From contig JACGUK010000005.1 in the NCBI GenBank assembly GCA_024256265.1, positions 1 through 64,000 on the forward strand: 64,000 nucleotides of DNA, in the 5' to 3' direction. Source of the DNA: an archaeon. GTDB taxonomy: Archaea > Thermoproteota > Nitrososphaeria > Nitrososphaerales > JACAEJ01. The notes beneath the pieces were generated by a model that ran no database searches, had not been told where the DNA came from, and worked only from the letters and a program-made list of their open reading frames with translations. This document shows positions 18,747 through 29,700 of the stretch, one piece after another. The number at the start of each line of letters is the position of its first letter. The first letter of the stretch is position 1. Position numbers and translations under genes: made by a program.

Positions 18747-18765
18747 CAAAAAAAATAAAAGGGGG
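18747..18765 (-). terminator. T-tract terminator of second beta-helix gene
   Basis: The minus strand reads CCCCCTTTTATTTTTTTTG shortly after the stop at 18775. It sits directly next to the operator of the following gene. Confidence 0.5.
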
Positions 18766-18774
18766 TTGGTTAGT

Positions 18775-20952
18775 TTATGGTATTATTGCTGTTAGCCAAG
18801 GAATGTAGTCTATGTAGTATGTAGTAGGTGGACCTACAGCTTCTACTGGAGCTATTACTTCATCTCCATGCCCAGGACCTATTCCTCCTGGAGTTACTGG
18901 ACCATCTCCTCCTGGACCATCCATAGCACCCCACCAGTTGTATGTTGCATCTATGGTACTGTCTGCTGCGTTCACATTGACACCAAATTCAACGTTCCAG
19001 TATATGTTGTTATAAGTGATTACTGGTTCTGAATTCACATCAGATATGTATATTCCATCCAAGTAGTTCCTTATTATGAAGTTTCTGTTATCATAGCTAC
19101 CACCTATTATTGGGTCTGAATAATCATAGAGATATATACCGTATACGTTGTTAGCAATGTAGTTCCTTACTATTATTGGGTCTGAACTATAGATGTCGAT
19201 ACCTTCATAGTTGCCTATTATTATGTTATCACTTATTGTAACTAGCTCGTCAGGGCTATCACAATCGTTTATGTATATTCCATACCATTGTCCTGATATT
19301 AGATTGCCATCAGTATGTCCTATTATGTTGTTGGCTATCAATCCAGAGCTATCATAGAATTCTACACCATCATCGTAGTTGTTGTGTATAGTATTGTACT
19401 GTACTGTTATGTCATCACTATCAGAGACATTGATTCCATCTCCTTCAGTAGTAGTTCCATCTGCTCCAGAACCTATTATGGTATTGTGCTCAACTATTAC
19501 ACCATCAGAGTCTTCTATTTCAATGCCATTGTCTGTATTGTATGCTATGGTGTTGTATGCTATTCTTCCTCCTTCCTCACAATACTCCATGTCTATCCCC
19601 TCCTCACCGGAATATGTGTACATTATAGTGTTGTGGATTATCTGTGGGTTCTCAAGATCGTATAGATATACTTCATACTCGTTGCCCAAGACTGTGTTCC
19701 ATTCTATTGTCACTGGAGCATACCAGTACTCTATATACATGCCCTCGTCCTCATTCCCAGTGATAACGTTGCCCTTTATGAGTAGATTCTCACCGTAGCC
19801 TTCTCCATCATTGTATGCATATGCATATATCCCGTCTTCTGCATTCCCTACTATCTTGTTGAATAGGATTGATACATCTGATACGTAATCCTCTAAATAT
19901 ATACCATCATTGTAGTTCCCAATTATTGTATTGTATGCTATGAGTATGGGCATCATCAAGAAATCTTGGTCATCTCCTTCTAGGTATATTGCAGCATCAT
20001 CATTCCCTACTATCTCGTTGTATGTTATTACTACATTCTGTGTGTAATATATCTCCATGCCATAATAGTAGTTGCCCATTATCTTGTTGTAGCTTATAGT
20101 AAGGCTCAGTAATACTTCTGTATCATCTCCACCAACACCATCTGTATCTACAAGTGGCCAATCAGTATCTCCCTCGTAGTAGATTCCATTATCATAGTTT
20201 GCCAGTATCTTGTTGTATGTTATGGATACTACTGGACAGTAGTATAGCTCTATGCCGCTCTCATACGCATTGCTGTATACAAGGTTGGATGCTATGCTCA
20301 CACCGTTCACGTATTCAAGGTATATGTTCTCATTGTAGTTTACTCCTATATCGTTTCCTTTTATCAATATGTTGTGTAGCTCGTTTACTTCAGGAAGCCA
20401 GTCACTATCTACCATCAGATATTCATTGATACCATATATGCCATAATCATTGTTCTTTATGATATTCTCAAGTATCGTTATGCCTGTTGAATCATAGAAT
20501 TCTATTCCTGTATCAGAACTGTAAAGTATTGAGTTCTCCTTTATTATTATCTCATACTTGTCACAGTCATCTATGTATATTCCATCCTCGCTGTTCACTA
20601 TTATGTTATTGTATACAAAACCACTTGCATCATCCTCAAAGTCAAGACCATAATAAGCGTTTGCTATAGTGCACCTCTCTATGTATAGGTATTTACCTGT
20701 GATAACTATCGAATTTCCATCCATGTCTATCATTGCACCATTACCGTATATCCATGTATTCCCTGATATAGTAACATCATCATCAGCATAGTATAGCGTG
20801 TTAGGACTCAGATAAAATGTACCACCAGTACCTCCACCAATTGCATCAGATAACTTCATTGTAGGCTGAGCAATAACTTGAACTGGTATCATTAGAAGCA
20901 TTGGCATCATTAACAGCATTGCTATTACAATCGTTCCTATGATTTTCTTCAT
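18775..20952 (-). CDS. Secreted right-handed beta-helix (NosD/PbH1) protein, paralog 2
   Basis: This 725-residue copy has a signal peptide (ending PVQVIAQPTM), the shared cap GGGTGGTFYLSPNTLYYADD and GNTWIYGNGAM, and PbH1 coils rich in Asp, Glu, Tyr and Asn (for example YNKIMGNYYYGMEIYYTQNV). The C-terminus carries YNWWGAMDGPGGDGP and DYIPWLTAIIP. It is the longest of the four, with an insert (EAVGPPTTYY) before the last motif. The high acidic and Asn content suggests Ca2+ binding along the helix, which is inference. Its promoter region contains a CTTTATAAG TATA box and the shared palindrome. Confidence 0.87.
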   Translation of the reverse strand: MKKIIGTIVIAMLLMMPMLLMIPVQVIAQPTMKLSDAIGGGTGGTFYLSPNTLYYADDDVTISGNTWIYGNGAMIDMDGNSIVITGKYLYIERCTIANAYYGLDFEDDASGFVYNNIIVNSEDGIYIDDCDKYEIIIKENSILYSSDTGIEFYDSTGITILENIIKNNDYGIYGINEYLMVDSDWLPEVNELHNILIKGNDIGVNYNENIYLEYVNGVSIASNLVYSNAYESGIELYYCPVVSITYNKILANYDNGIYYEGDTDWPLVDTDGVGGDDTEVLLSLTISYNKIMGNYYYGMEIYYTQNVVITYNEIVGNDDAAIYLEGDDQDFLMMPILIAYNTIIGNYNDGIYLEDYVSDVSILFNKIVGNAEDGIYAYAYNDGEGYGENLLIKGNVITGNEDEGMYIEYWYAPVTIEWNTVLGNEYEVYLYDLENPQIIHNTIMYTYSGEEGIDMEYCEEGGRIAYNTIAYNTDNGIEIEDSDGVIVEHNTIIGSGADGTTTEGDGINVSDSDDITVQYNTIHNNYDDGVEFYDSSGLIANNIIGHTDGNLISGQWYGIYINDCDSPDELVTISDNIIIGNYEGIDIYSSDPIIVRNYIANNVYGIYLYDYSDPIIGGSYDNRNFIIRNYLDGIYISDVNSEPVITYNNIYWNVEFGVNVNAADSTIDATYNWWGAMDGPGGDGPVTPGGIGPGHGDEVIAPVEAVGPPTTYYIDYIPWLTAIIP

Positions 20953-21000
20953 TTTTCTTCGGCATAGATTATCTAAGTCTACTTATAAAGCTTATTCTAT

Positions 21001-21013
21001 TAGAAATATTCTA
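21001..21013 (-). promoter_or_regulatory. 13-bp palindrome TAGAAATATTCTA upstream of beta-helix paralog 2
   Basis: A perfect arm-matched palindrome 48 bases upstream of the ATG at 20952. Between it and the start lies AAGCTTTATAAGTAGAC, which holds the probable TATA box about 28-38 bases from the ATG. Spacing is the same in paralogs 3 and 4. Confidence 0.65.
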
Positions 21014-21015
21014 GG

Positions 21016-21031
21016 ATAAAAAATAAAAGGG
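21016..21031 (-). terminator. T-tract terminator of third beta-helix gene
   Basis: CCCTTTTATTTTTTAT on the minus strand lies about ten bases after the stop codon at 21041. Confidence 0.5.
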
Positions 21032-21040
21032 TGGATGACT

Positions 21041-23170
21041 TTATGGTATTAGTGCAGTCAGCCAAGGTATGTAATCTATGTAATCTGTTACTTCGTCTCC
21101 ATGTCCGGGTCCTACTCCATCTGGAGTTACTGGTCCTACTCCTCCTGGACCGTCCATAGCACCCCACCAGTTGTACTCTGCATCTATATAGCCATTTTCC
21201 TTGTCATGATCTGTATGAGTTTGAAATACACTGTATACACCATAGTTGACGTTCCAGTATATGTTGTTGTATCTAATTATTGGGTCTGAATCATCACTAT
21301 CTATGTGTATACCATCAGCAAAGTTCCTTATTATGTAGTTTCTGTTATCATAGCTATCACCTATTGTAGCATCTGAATCACCATCAAGCCAAATACCATA
21401 TACATTGTTTGCTATGTAGTTCCTTATTATAGTCGGGTCTGAATCATAGCAGTAGATACCTTCATAGTTGCCTATTATTATGTTATCACTTATAGTAGTT
21501 GTATCAGCAGTGCTTAGGTATATTCCATCATCGTTTCCTGACAATGTGTCCATCCCAGCACCGTAGCCTATTATATTATTTGTTATCAATCCAGAGCTAT
21601 CATACCAATCTATACCATCATCCTCATTGTTGTATATCTTGTTGTACTGTATTGTCATATCGTAACAGTAATCTGCATCTATTCCATCATCGTCTCCACA
21701 GCCTATTATAGTATTGTGCTCTATGATTACATCTTCTATTGGATCTGTTCCGTCACCATCTATATCGATATTCGGATCGTCTGAATTGTATGATATGGTA
21801 TTGTATGCAATCCTTGCTCCATCACAATAACTTATATCTGTCCCGCCGTCATAGTTATACATTATTGTATTATGAATTATCAGTGGGCTCTCAAGATAGT
21901 CTAGTTCTAATCCCTCATACTCATTGCCCAATATAGTGTTCCATTCTATTATCACTGGGGCATCGAAGTCATCTATATCCATACCTTCGTCGAAGTTCTC
22001 ATTCACAATGTTGCCCTTGATGAGCAGTCCTTCGCTACCGTCCTCTCCATCTATGTAGATTCCTTCATCATCATTCCCTACTATCTTGTTGAATAGGATG
22101 GATACATCAGATACGTAGTCCATGTCTATCCCATTCTCCTCGTTCCCTCTTATGGTATTGTATGCTATCAGTACTGGCTCCATCAAGTAATCCCCATCAA
22201 AATCTCCATCGAGGTATATTCCTTCATCGTTATTCCCTGCTATCTCATTGTATGTTATTACTACATTCTGTGTGTAATAAATATCCATGCCCTCATCATC
22301 GTTACCCATTATCTTGTTGTAGCTTATTGTAAGGCTCAATTCTACTTCTACATCAGTTCCATCAACATCTACGATTGGCCAATCATCATCTCCATCGTAG
22401 TATATTGCATCATCATCGTTTGCTAGTATCTTGTTGTTTATTATGGATACTATTGGACAATCATCTAAATCTATGCCATCAGAACTATTTGAAGCTATCA
22501 AGTTAGATGCTATCGATACACCGTTCACATAGTCAAGCTCTATTCCATCATCACCATTTGCTATTATAGTATTTCCCTTTATGATTATGTTATGTAGCTC
22601 GTTTACTTCAGGAAGATAATATGGCGAGTCATACATCAGATCTTCATTGTCTCCATCTATTCCCTCGTCTCCATTGTTGGCTATTGTATTCTCAAGTATA
22701 GTTATGTCTGTTGAATCATCGAAGTATATTCCATCATCATCATTCTGAATTATTGAATTCTCCTTTATTATTATGTCTGAAGAATCCTCAATGTATATTC
22801 CATCATCATTGTTGCCAACTATTATATTATGATATACGAATCCGCTTGCACCATCTAAGAATTCAATAGCACCACTATCAACTGTACCATTTGTAATCGT
22901 GCATCTCTCAATGTATAAGTATTTACCTGTGACAACTATGTTCGATTCTTGTAGGTCTATCATTGCACCATTACCATATATCCATGTATTCCCAGATATA
23001 GCAACTCCACCATAGTAAAGAATGCTTGGACTAAGATAGAATGTACCACCTGTACCTCCACCAACTGCATCAGATAATTTCATAGTGGGCTGTGCAATCA
23101 CTGGTATTGAGACAGTTAATGGCATCATGAGAAGCATTGCTATCGTAATTGTTCCTATGAATTTCTTCAT
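21041..23170 (-). CDS. Secreted right-handed beta-helix (NosD/PbH1) protein, paralog 3
   Basis: The 709-residue protein begins with a signal peptide ending SIPVIAQPTM and the shared cap GGGTGGTFYLSPSILYYGG. Coils such as NNDDGIYIEDSSDIIIKENS recur with a period of about 22-24 residues. Asp and Glu are enriched (runs such as EDDGIDWYDSSG). The C-terminal block has YNWWGAMDGPGGVGP, GPGHGDEVTDY and YIPWLTALIP. It is the closest intact reference for the broken fourth copy. No membrane anchor is present. Confidence 0.88.
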   Translation of the reverse strand: MKKFIGTITIAMLLMMPLTVSIPVIAQPTMKLSDAVGGGTGGTFYLSPSILYYGGVAISGNTWIYGNGAMIDLQESNIVVTGKYLYIERCTITNGTVDSGAIEFLDGASGFVYHNIIVGNNDDGIYIEDSSDIIIKENSIIQNDDDGIYFDDSTDITILENTIANNGDEGIDGDNEDLMYDSPYYLPEVNELHNIIIKGNTIIANGDDGIELDYVNGVSIASNLIASNSSDGIDLDDCPIVSIINNKILANDDDAIYYDGDDDWPIVDVDGTDVEVELSLTISYNKIMGNDDEGMDIYYTQNVVITYNEIAGNNDEGIYLDGDFDGDYLMEPVLIAYNTIRGNEENGIDMDYVSDVSILFNKIVGNDDEGIYIDGEDGSEGLLIKGNIVNENFDEGMDIDDFDAPVIIEWNTILGNEYEGLELDYLESPLIIHNTIMYNYDGGTDISYCDGARIAYNTISYNSDDPNIDIDGDGTDPIEDVIIEHNTIIGCGDDDGIDADYCYDMTIQYNKIYNNEDDGIDWYDSSGLITNNIIGYGAGMDTLSGNDDGIYLSTADTTTISDNIIIGNYEGIYCYDSDPTIIRNYIANNVYGIWLDGDSDATIGDSYDNRNYIIRNFADGIHIDSDDSDPIIRYNNIYWNVNYGVYSVFQTHTDHDKENGYIDAEYNWWGAMDGPGGVGPVTPDGVGPGHGDEVTDYIDYIPWLTALIP

Positions 23171-23218
23171 TTCAGTTCAGCATAGCATATCTAAGTCTAC
23201 TTATAAAGCTTATCCTAT

Positions 23219-23231
23219 TAGAATTGTTCTA
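23219..23231 (-). promoter_or_regulatory. 13-bp palindrome TAGAATTGTTCTA upstream of beta-helix paralog 3
   Basis: Both arms (TAGAA, TTCTA) are kept and only the centre differs from the other copies. It lies 48 bases upstream of the ATG at 23170, with AAGCTTTATAAGTAGAC in between. Confidence 0.63.
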
Positions 23232-23233
23232 TG

Positions 23234-23250
23234 ATAAAAAAATAAAGGGG
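23234..23250 (-). terminator. T-tract terminator of fourth beta-helix gene
   Basis: CCCCTTTATTTTTTTAT on the minus strand lies a few bases after the stop at 23255. Confidence 0.45.
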
Positions 23251-23254
23251 TGGT

Positions 23255-25473
23255 TTACGGTATTGGTGCTGTAAGCCAAGGTATGTAGTCTAATCCAGAA
23301 GTTACTTCATCTCCAGTACCAGGACCTATTCCTCCTGGACCATCCATCTCGCCCCACCAGTTATACTCTGCATTATCATCTGTAGTTGCAGCCCAGTTAT
23401 TTATACCGAATCCAATATTCCAGTATATGTTGTTGTAGTTTATTACAGGGTCTGAAGCATCATCAGCTATGTATACTCCATCAGCATAATTCCTTATTAT
23501 GTAGTTTCTGTTATCTGGAGTACCACCTATTGTTGGGCTTGATGTAGAAGTGAGGTAAATACCATACACGTTGTTTGCTATGTAGTTCCTTACTATAGTC
23601 GGGTCTTCATTAATTAAGAAGATGCTTACGTTGTTGCCAATTATTACGTTATCACTTATCGTGACTGGACTAAAATCATCAATGCTAGTTAAGTTTATTC
23701 CAACATTATTGCCTGATAGTGAACCACTATATCCTATTATGTTGTTTGATATCAAGCCAGAGCAATCTATCCATCTTATCCCTTGATCATTATCTGTTAT
23801 CTTGTTATACTGTACTGTCAAATCTAAGCTTTCTTGAGCTAATATACCATCCACACTACCACCTATTATTGTGTTATGCTCAACTACTACATCATAAGAG
23901 TCAAATATCCCAACTTGGTGACCAACATTGTATGCTATAGTATTGTATGCTATTCTTGCTCCATCACAATAACCAGAAATCACAGTATCATCAATTGCTA
24001 AACCGAGCGTAAGTGCATACCTAAGATCGAGCAAAAATGGTATTCCTAGAGCCCCTAGATCTAACTTAAATCCACGCTGATACATTATAGTGTTATGAAT
24101 TATCTGTGGGCTCTCACAGTCAAATAAGACAATTCCTACCATGTTGTTAGTGACAGTATTCCATTCTATTGTTACTGGAGCATCAAAAGCTATTAGAATC
24201 AATGCAAAGAGCTGGTCTTTCAAGACATTTCCCTTGATAAGTATGTCTTCACTTTGTATACCTTCAATAGGATTTCCAAATATACCTGCGCCTAATATCA
24301 GAACACCTGCAATGTTTCCTTCTATGTTGTTGAAGAGAATCTTTACATCAGATACTCCTATCATGAGTGCTGCCATAGTGTTTCCGCTTATAGTGTTGTA
24401 TGCTACTAATACAGGCTCCATCAAGAAGACTTCTTCATCGAAGTTGCTATATGCTACTGATGCAGATCCAGGCATTATAAATCCTCCGAGAAGGCATAGT
24501 CCAACACCTGAGTTCCCTTCTATCTCATTATATGTTACTACAACATTTTGTGCGAACGCAACGAATATTCCTGCACCGAACTTCATCATAAAAGGATCTA
24601 CTTCATTGAAAAGCATTGTTTCCTCTGGGCTACCTGCTTCCAAAGACAGGAAAGGAAGTAGAGAAATAATCCCTTCTATCAGCTCGCCAATGTCCAGTCC
24701 ATTTCCCATTATCTTGTTGTAGCTTATTGTAAGGCTCAATTCTACTTCTACTTCAGTTGTATCGACAAGTACGATTGGCCAATCAGGATCTCCAAAGTAG
24801 GTGATACCGCCATCTTCGTTTGCCAGTATCTTGTTATGTGTTATGGATACTATAGGACAGCTGATTAGTAATATACCATCGCCTGAATTGCTATGTATCA
24901 AATTAGAAGATATGGATACTCCATTCACAAACTCAAGGGCTATGCCAGGGCCTCCGTTTTCGAATATTTTGTTTGCCTTTATATTTATGTTATGAAGAGC
25001 ATTTGGATCTTCCTCGTACAAAAACCCATTGCCGCCATATATGCCTGGTTTTTCTATTGGTTCTACGTCATTGTTAGCGATGATGTTCTCAAGTATTGTT
25101 ATGTCTGTTGAGTCATAGAATTCTATTCCATACCAAAAATTATGAATTATCGAGTTCTCCTTTATTATTATGTTTGAAGAATCCTTGATGTATATCCCAT
25201 CATCATTGTTTCCAACTATTATGTTATTATAAACGAATCCGCTTGCACCATCTAAGAATTCACACCATTACCATATATCCATGTATTCCCAGATATAGTA
25301 ACTCCTCCTGTATACAGAATGCTAGGATTAAGATAAAATGTACCACCAGTACCTCCTCCAACTGCATCGGATAACTTCATAGTAGGCTGTGCAATAACTT
25401 GAACTGGTATCATAAGAAGAAATGGCGTCATAAGAAGCATTGCTATTGTAATTGTTCCTATGATTTTTCTCAT
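23255..25473 (-). pseudogene. Beta-helix paralog 4, broken by a 100-bp deletion and frameshift
   Basis: The start (25473) encodes the same signal peptide and cap as its neighbours (GGGTGGTFYLNPSILYTGG) up to WIYGNG, then shifts frame and stops at 25252. The rest of the gene continues in another frame to 23255, ending with YNWWGEMDGPGGIGP and LDYIPWLTAPIP. Aligned with paralog 3, bases equivalent to 22866-22965 (100 bp) are missing, with the junction near 25262. The sequence beyond the junction is otherwise open through more than 580 codons, so the deletion looks recent. A protein could still be made from an internal Met (25021) but would lack an export signal. It has more hydrophobic coils (LVAYNTISGNTMAALMIGVS) than the others. 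Confidence 0.85.
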
Positions 25474-25521
25474 TTCAGTTCAGCATAGCTTATCTAAGTT
25501 AACTTATAAAGCTTATCATAT

Positions 25522-25534
25522 TAGAAATATTCTA
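25522..25534 (-). promoter_or_regulatory. 13-bp palindrome TAGAAATATTCTA upstream of beta-helix paralog 4
   Basis: It is identical in sequence to the copies at 18731 and 21001 and lies 48 bases upstream of the start at 25473. The promoter is still intact although the gene is broken. Confidence 0.63.
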
Positions 25535-25590
25535 AGTTAGGATACCTTCTTAAAAATATAGAGGAAAGGCTCGTCTCTTAAAGTGATGAA

Positions 25591-26604
25591 TTAAAAAAGG
25601 GTGGGTGTTGGAGTTATTGGAGGCGCTGGTTTTCTTCTCATTGTTACTACGATCACGATTACAGCTGCTATGGCACCGACTAATATAGCCCAGAACCACC
25701 ACATTGCCCAAATCGGTGGACTTGGAGGTGGAGGGGGTAGAGGGACAATCGTATACATTACTACTATATAATTGCCATCAGAGTCTATTGCTACACCCCT
25801 TGGTGACTGTGCTTCCGCTTCATTGAAGTATATCACACTTCTTACACCATCAGGAGTTATCTTGACCAGACTGTTTGCAATATTTTCTGTTACTGTATAA
25901 TTGCCATCAGAATCTATTGCTACACTGTAAGGTCCTGCCCCAAAATCGAATGTATATATCACACTTCTCTCACCATTAGGGGTTATCTTAACTAGATTAT
26001 TTACACCGAATTCTGTCACTATATAATTGCCATCAGAGTCTATTGCTACACTGTAAGGAATCGTCCCAACATCGAATGTATATATTACACTTCTTTCACC
26101 ATCAGGGGTTATTTTAACTAGATTATTTGCTTCACTTTCTATTACTGTATAATTGCCATCAGAATCTATTGCTATACCCCTTGGCCTTGCCCCGCTACTG
26201 AATTCATATATAACACTTCTATCGCCTTCAGGGGTTATCTTTACTAAGTTGTCTGCACCATATTCTGTCACTATATAATTACCTTCAGAATCTATGGCTA
26301 CACCGCAAGGATTTGGCTCACCACTGAATTCATATATCACAATTCTTTCACCATCAGGAGTTATCTTGATTAGATTATTTGTATAGCCCGAGAATTCTGT
26401 TACTATATAATTTCCTTCAGAATCTATAGCTACGCCGTCGGGTATTGTCGCTAGATCGAAGAAGTATATCACACTTTTTTCACCATCAGGGGTTATCTTG
26501 ACTAGAGTATCCGTAGAATATTCTTGTGCCGATGCTGGATGAACATAGGAAGAGACCAGAAAGATCGCCAGTATGAGTATGGATAGCTTTTTTATCATCT
26601 TCAT
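25591..26604 (-). CDS. Secreted six-repeat NHL/SMP-30-like beta-propeller with membrane anchor
   Basis: A signal peptide (MKMIKKLSILILAIFLVSSY) precedes six repeats of about 42 residues with the core LVKITPDGERSVIY, a variable segment, then VAIDSDGNYIVTE. This matches NHL- or streptogramin-lyase-like propeller blades. A Pro-rich spacer (PLPPPPPSPP) leads to a transmembrane helix (about 300-325) and a short basic tail (MRRKPAPP). The repeats are close to identical also at the DNA level, implying recent internal duplication. Likely role is binding or scaffolding outside the cell; no enzymatic residues can be assigned. Confidence 0.8.
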   Translation of the reverse strand: MKMIKKLSILILAIFLVSSYVHPASAQEYSTDTLVKITPDGEKSVIYFFDLATIPDGVAIDSEGNYIVTEFSGYTNNLIKITPDGERIVIYEFSGEPNPCGVAIDSEGNYIVTEYGADNLVKITPEGDRSVIYEFSSGARPRGIAIDSDGNYTVIESEANNLVKITPDGERSVIYTFDVGTIPYSVAIDSDGNYIVTEFGVNNLVKITPNGERSVIYTFDFGAGPYSVAIDSDGNYTVTENIANSLVKITPDGVRSVIYFNEAEAQSPRGVAIDSDGNYIVVMYTIVPLPPPPPSPPIWAMWWFWAILVGAIAAVIVIVVTMRRKPAPPITPTPTLF

Positions 26605-26734
26605 AGTAACACTCCCATCATGAGAATATTATTTTTCTATTTATACTTTTTGAGAACTTTTATTACAAGCTCGACATGGATGTATCTTCAGATGTAGAGC
26701 GTGAAAAATATAAAAATCGATAAATTTCTTCTCC

Positions 26735-26747
26735 TAGAAATGTTCTA
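26735..26747 (+). promoter_or_regulatory. 13-bp palindrome TAGAAATGTTCTA upstream of S-layer candidate
   Basis: It has the same arms as the four beta-helix operators and lies 49 bases upstream of the ATG at 26797. The sequence between resembles theirs (AAGCTTTAAATATAGACTTA), and the TATA-like CTTTAAATA is about 30-40 bases from the start. The divergent strand and separate gene family make chance or simple duplication of one gene a poor explanation. Confidence 0.65.
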
Positions 26748-26796
26748 AACACACAAGCTTTAAATATAGACTTAGAAATAAGGCTTCCGAAGACAA

Positions 26797-29700
26797 ATGA
26801 ACAACTATTCAAAGGGATTGATGTCGATACTAGTCATATCATTGCTTCTCATACCTTCTATCTTACCTGTAGTTTCATTCGGTTTCGGAAAACCAGCGAA
26901 CATAGGCGCAGACGCTGCAAGTTGGTACATGACTGTAGAAGGAGTTCTTGCTGACGACAAATATTCACTTTATCCATATGAAAAGAAGAACCTAAAGATT
27001 GGCTTCTCTCAATTCGGTGAACTTATCAACTCTATAGATAACGTCGGTCTAGAGTACGGTGGAGAAAGAGACCCATTTGCACCACCAGCAGGTCCATCAG
27101 AAACATCTGCAATGCCAAAGAGATCATGGAATGAAGGATGGTTGATCAATATAACATACAAGAGCATAATGACTGGCAATATAAGGAATGTATGGGCTAG
27201 TGCTACACATACTGATACATTGGAATATGGCAATGGTTGGGTAAGAGTTGACAATGAGTATACATCAGGAGACGAAGATGACGAGGATCCAAGAGACCCT
27301 GGATACTATATCGGTAGTGTCCCAGCAGCTTATGGCCAAGGTGGAAGGAAGACCAACGGCACTGTAGAAACAGAACCTATAGAAGTATTGTATGATGGAC
27401 CAAGAAGGTTCGTTGCAAGAATTGTAAATCATTTATTTGACTTTGTACAAACAGACGGCATTGATGACGCTGTACCTGTAGCATTGGTGGACATTATAAT
27501 AACAATAGACTTCAACAAGGACAAGAAAGAGGTAAACCTACTCAAGGACATAAAGATAACAGCAGACAAGACAACTTATGATTACCTACCACAAGAATAC
27601 TTCTTCCCAACATTCGTTACTGAAGAAATACCATGGGATGTTGATGAGGATGGAAAATTAGAGGACGGCGAGACAGCGATAGTGACAGAGAGAGAAAGTG
27701 CATACCCATACCCGTTCTATCCAGAAGGTTTCCTAGGATTGTTCGTTCAGTTCAGCAATAGAGGAGAGTGGGACTTAGGAAAACCAGACACCTATAAGAG
27801 CTATGCCCATATGTGGACTGAAGGTGATTGGGGTTTCGGACTACCATGGGAGGACTTCATAACTGCAAATACACCGTTCGATGATCCTTTGGTAGACGGT
27901 CTATGGACTCCATACGACTATGAATACGCTTTGACAACAACTATATTCCCGAACTACTGGTCAAGGCATGGTCCTGAGCCTATAGAGCATTGGGGTTCTA
28001 CATTCGATCTGGCTCAAATCATAGGCTATGAACCTGGAGCTGATCCAGAGTATGTAGGCTTTGCAGCCTTCTGGCCATCACTATCAGACTGGCGTGTTGA
28101 TGGAATGGCCAGTTGGTGGAGGTCTATGAAGACAGAAGATCCTCACAGGATAGATGCACCCACTGAGCCCTGGAGATCACCCTACATCATAGGCGAATGG
28201 GACTTCATGCTTGCCTTTGAGTCATACACAATCGACTCTTATTGGCCAAACCCAATAAAAGTTGATAGTCAGTTCAGAGGAGTTACAGCTTATGGATTGA
28301 CAGACATACACCTAGACGACCCAGTGGTTGACTATGAGTGGAGTAAGTTCTATGATGTCCCATGCACAGATGTTCCTTCACCTCCAGAGTTTGCACAAGA
28401 ACCATATGAAAAACCAGAAATAGACTCAAGGATAGGTCCAGCAGTAGTCGGTGCTGGAGATGATCATAGCATAGGCAAAGGACACAAGGATGTAATAGAC
28501 AGAGAAGTAGCCTATCAACTATATGAAAAGTTCAAGCCATGGGACCTACAAAAGGCATCTGAAAAATGGACATCTAGATGGGTTGAATTCGGCGAAGGAT
28601 TGGACGATGAAGATGAATTAGACCCGAATGACATAGAGTGGAATGATTACTGGCCATACCCAGCAGAGACCTATGACTTCCTCTATCTTGAGCAAACAAA
28701 CACTTTGATAGGTCTACCATTCTACAGTTTAGCCTACTATGGCGACGGTATCCTTGGTGATGACAGAGAAGCTGATATAGGTTTCGAAATGGGAGAGTGG
28801 GGTGCATACTGCACATTCCCTGAAAAGGTACTTGTAGAGCTCGATCCAGTGAATGAACCAGGAGTGCTAACACTTCTCCAGAGAGGAGAAGACTATGTGA
28901 TATTCTTCCCACACGGTGGTGCCAACGATGCATACATAATATTCATAGATGATGGAGACCTTGAAAAACCACTAGAATTGGAAGAAGGTGCTCTGATAAA
29001 GGTACTATACTCAACATGGTATGCTTGGGACAACCCGATAGACTGGGGCAGAGGAAGCTACGAGTGGATAGTAGCTGGCAGAGATGCAGCATCAGTTGAT
29101 AGCCTAGGTGCAACCATGATCACACAGGCATTCGATTCAATAAAGGACATACATGTATGGAAGCCAGGCTTAGATATGAAAGATACTCAATTCGGACCAA
29201 AAGTACCATTCTTATTGAGGAAGTTCGGAACTGGAAATGCTCGTGCAGACTACTACTTTAGCGCAACACCTAGACTAGCATTGAAGGATGATTGGAGTAG
29301 CACTGTACCAATTGCAAGCTCAAACATAATAACTGTAGGTGGACCATTAGCCAATGCAGTTACTGAGTACTTCAATGATTTCACACAAGTTATATACAGA
29401 AAGATTGAGGGCAACTTCTTACTAGTACCAGACTGGGGAGCAACATTCCTCGATCATGATACCCTTGATACATCTGTAATTGGTGGCTGGACTACAACAC
29501 TGGAGCCAAGAACAGATCTAGAGATAGATACACAAGTTGGAATAGGAATCGTAGAAACATACAAGGATATCAACGGTACTATAGGTCTAGTGGTATACGG
29601 CTACAGTGGTCAAGACACTACATGGACTTCTGATCTATTCTTCAACTTCAACAACATACCTCTGTTCTTAGATGATGGTGACGGTGTAATAGAATGGGAA

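Noticed and set aside
17144..24722. Numerous plus-strand frames of 60-190 codons inside the beta-helix genes
   Set aside because: They are shadows caused by the repetitive Asn/Asp/Ile codon pattern of the minus-strand genes; they lack starts in sensible contexts and resemble no protein.
16615..26604. Possible CRISPR-like or tandem DNA repeat array
   Set aside because: Repetition follows the 22-24- or 42-codon protein repeats, in frame and with variable sequence; there are no uniform repeats with unique spacers.
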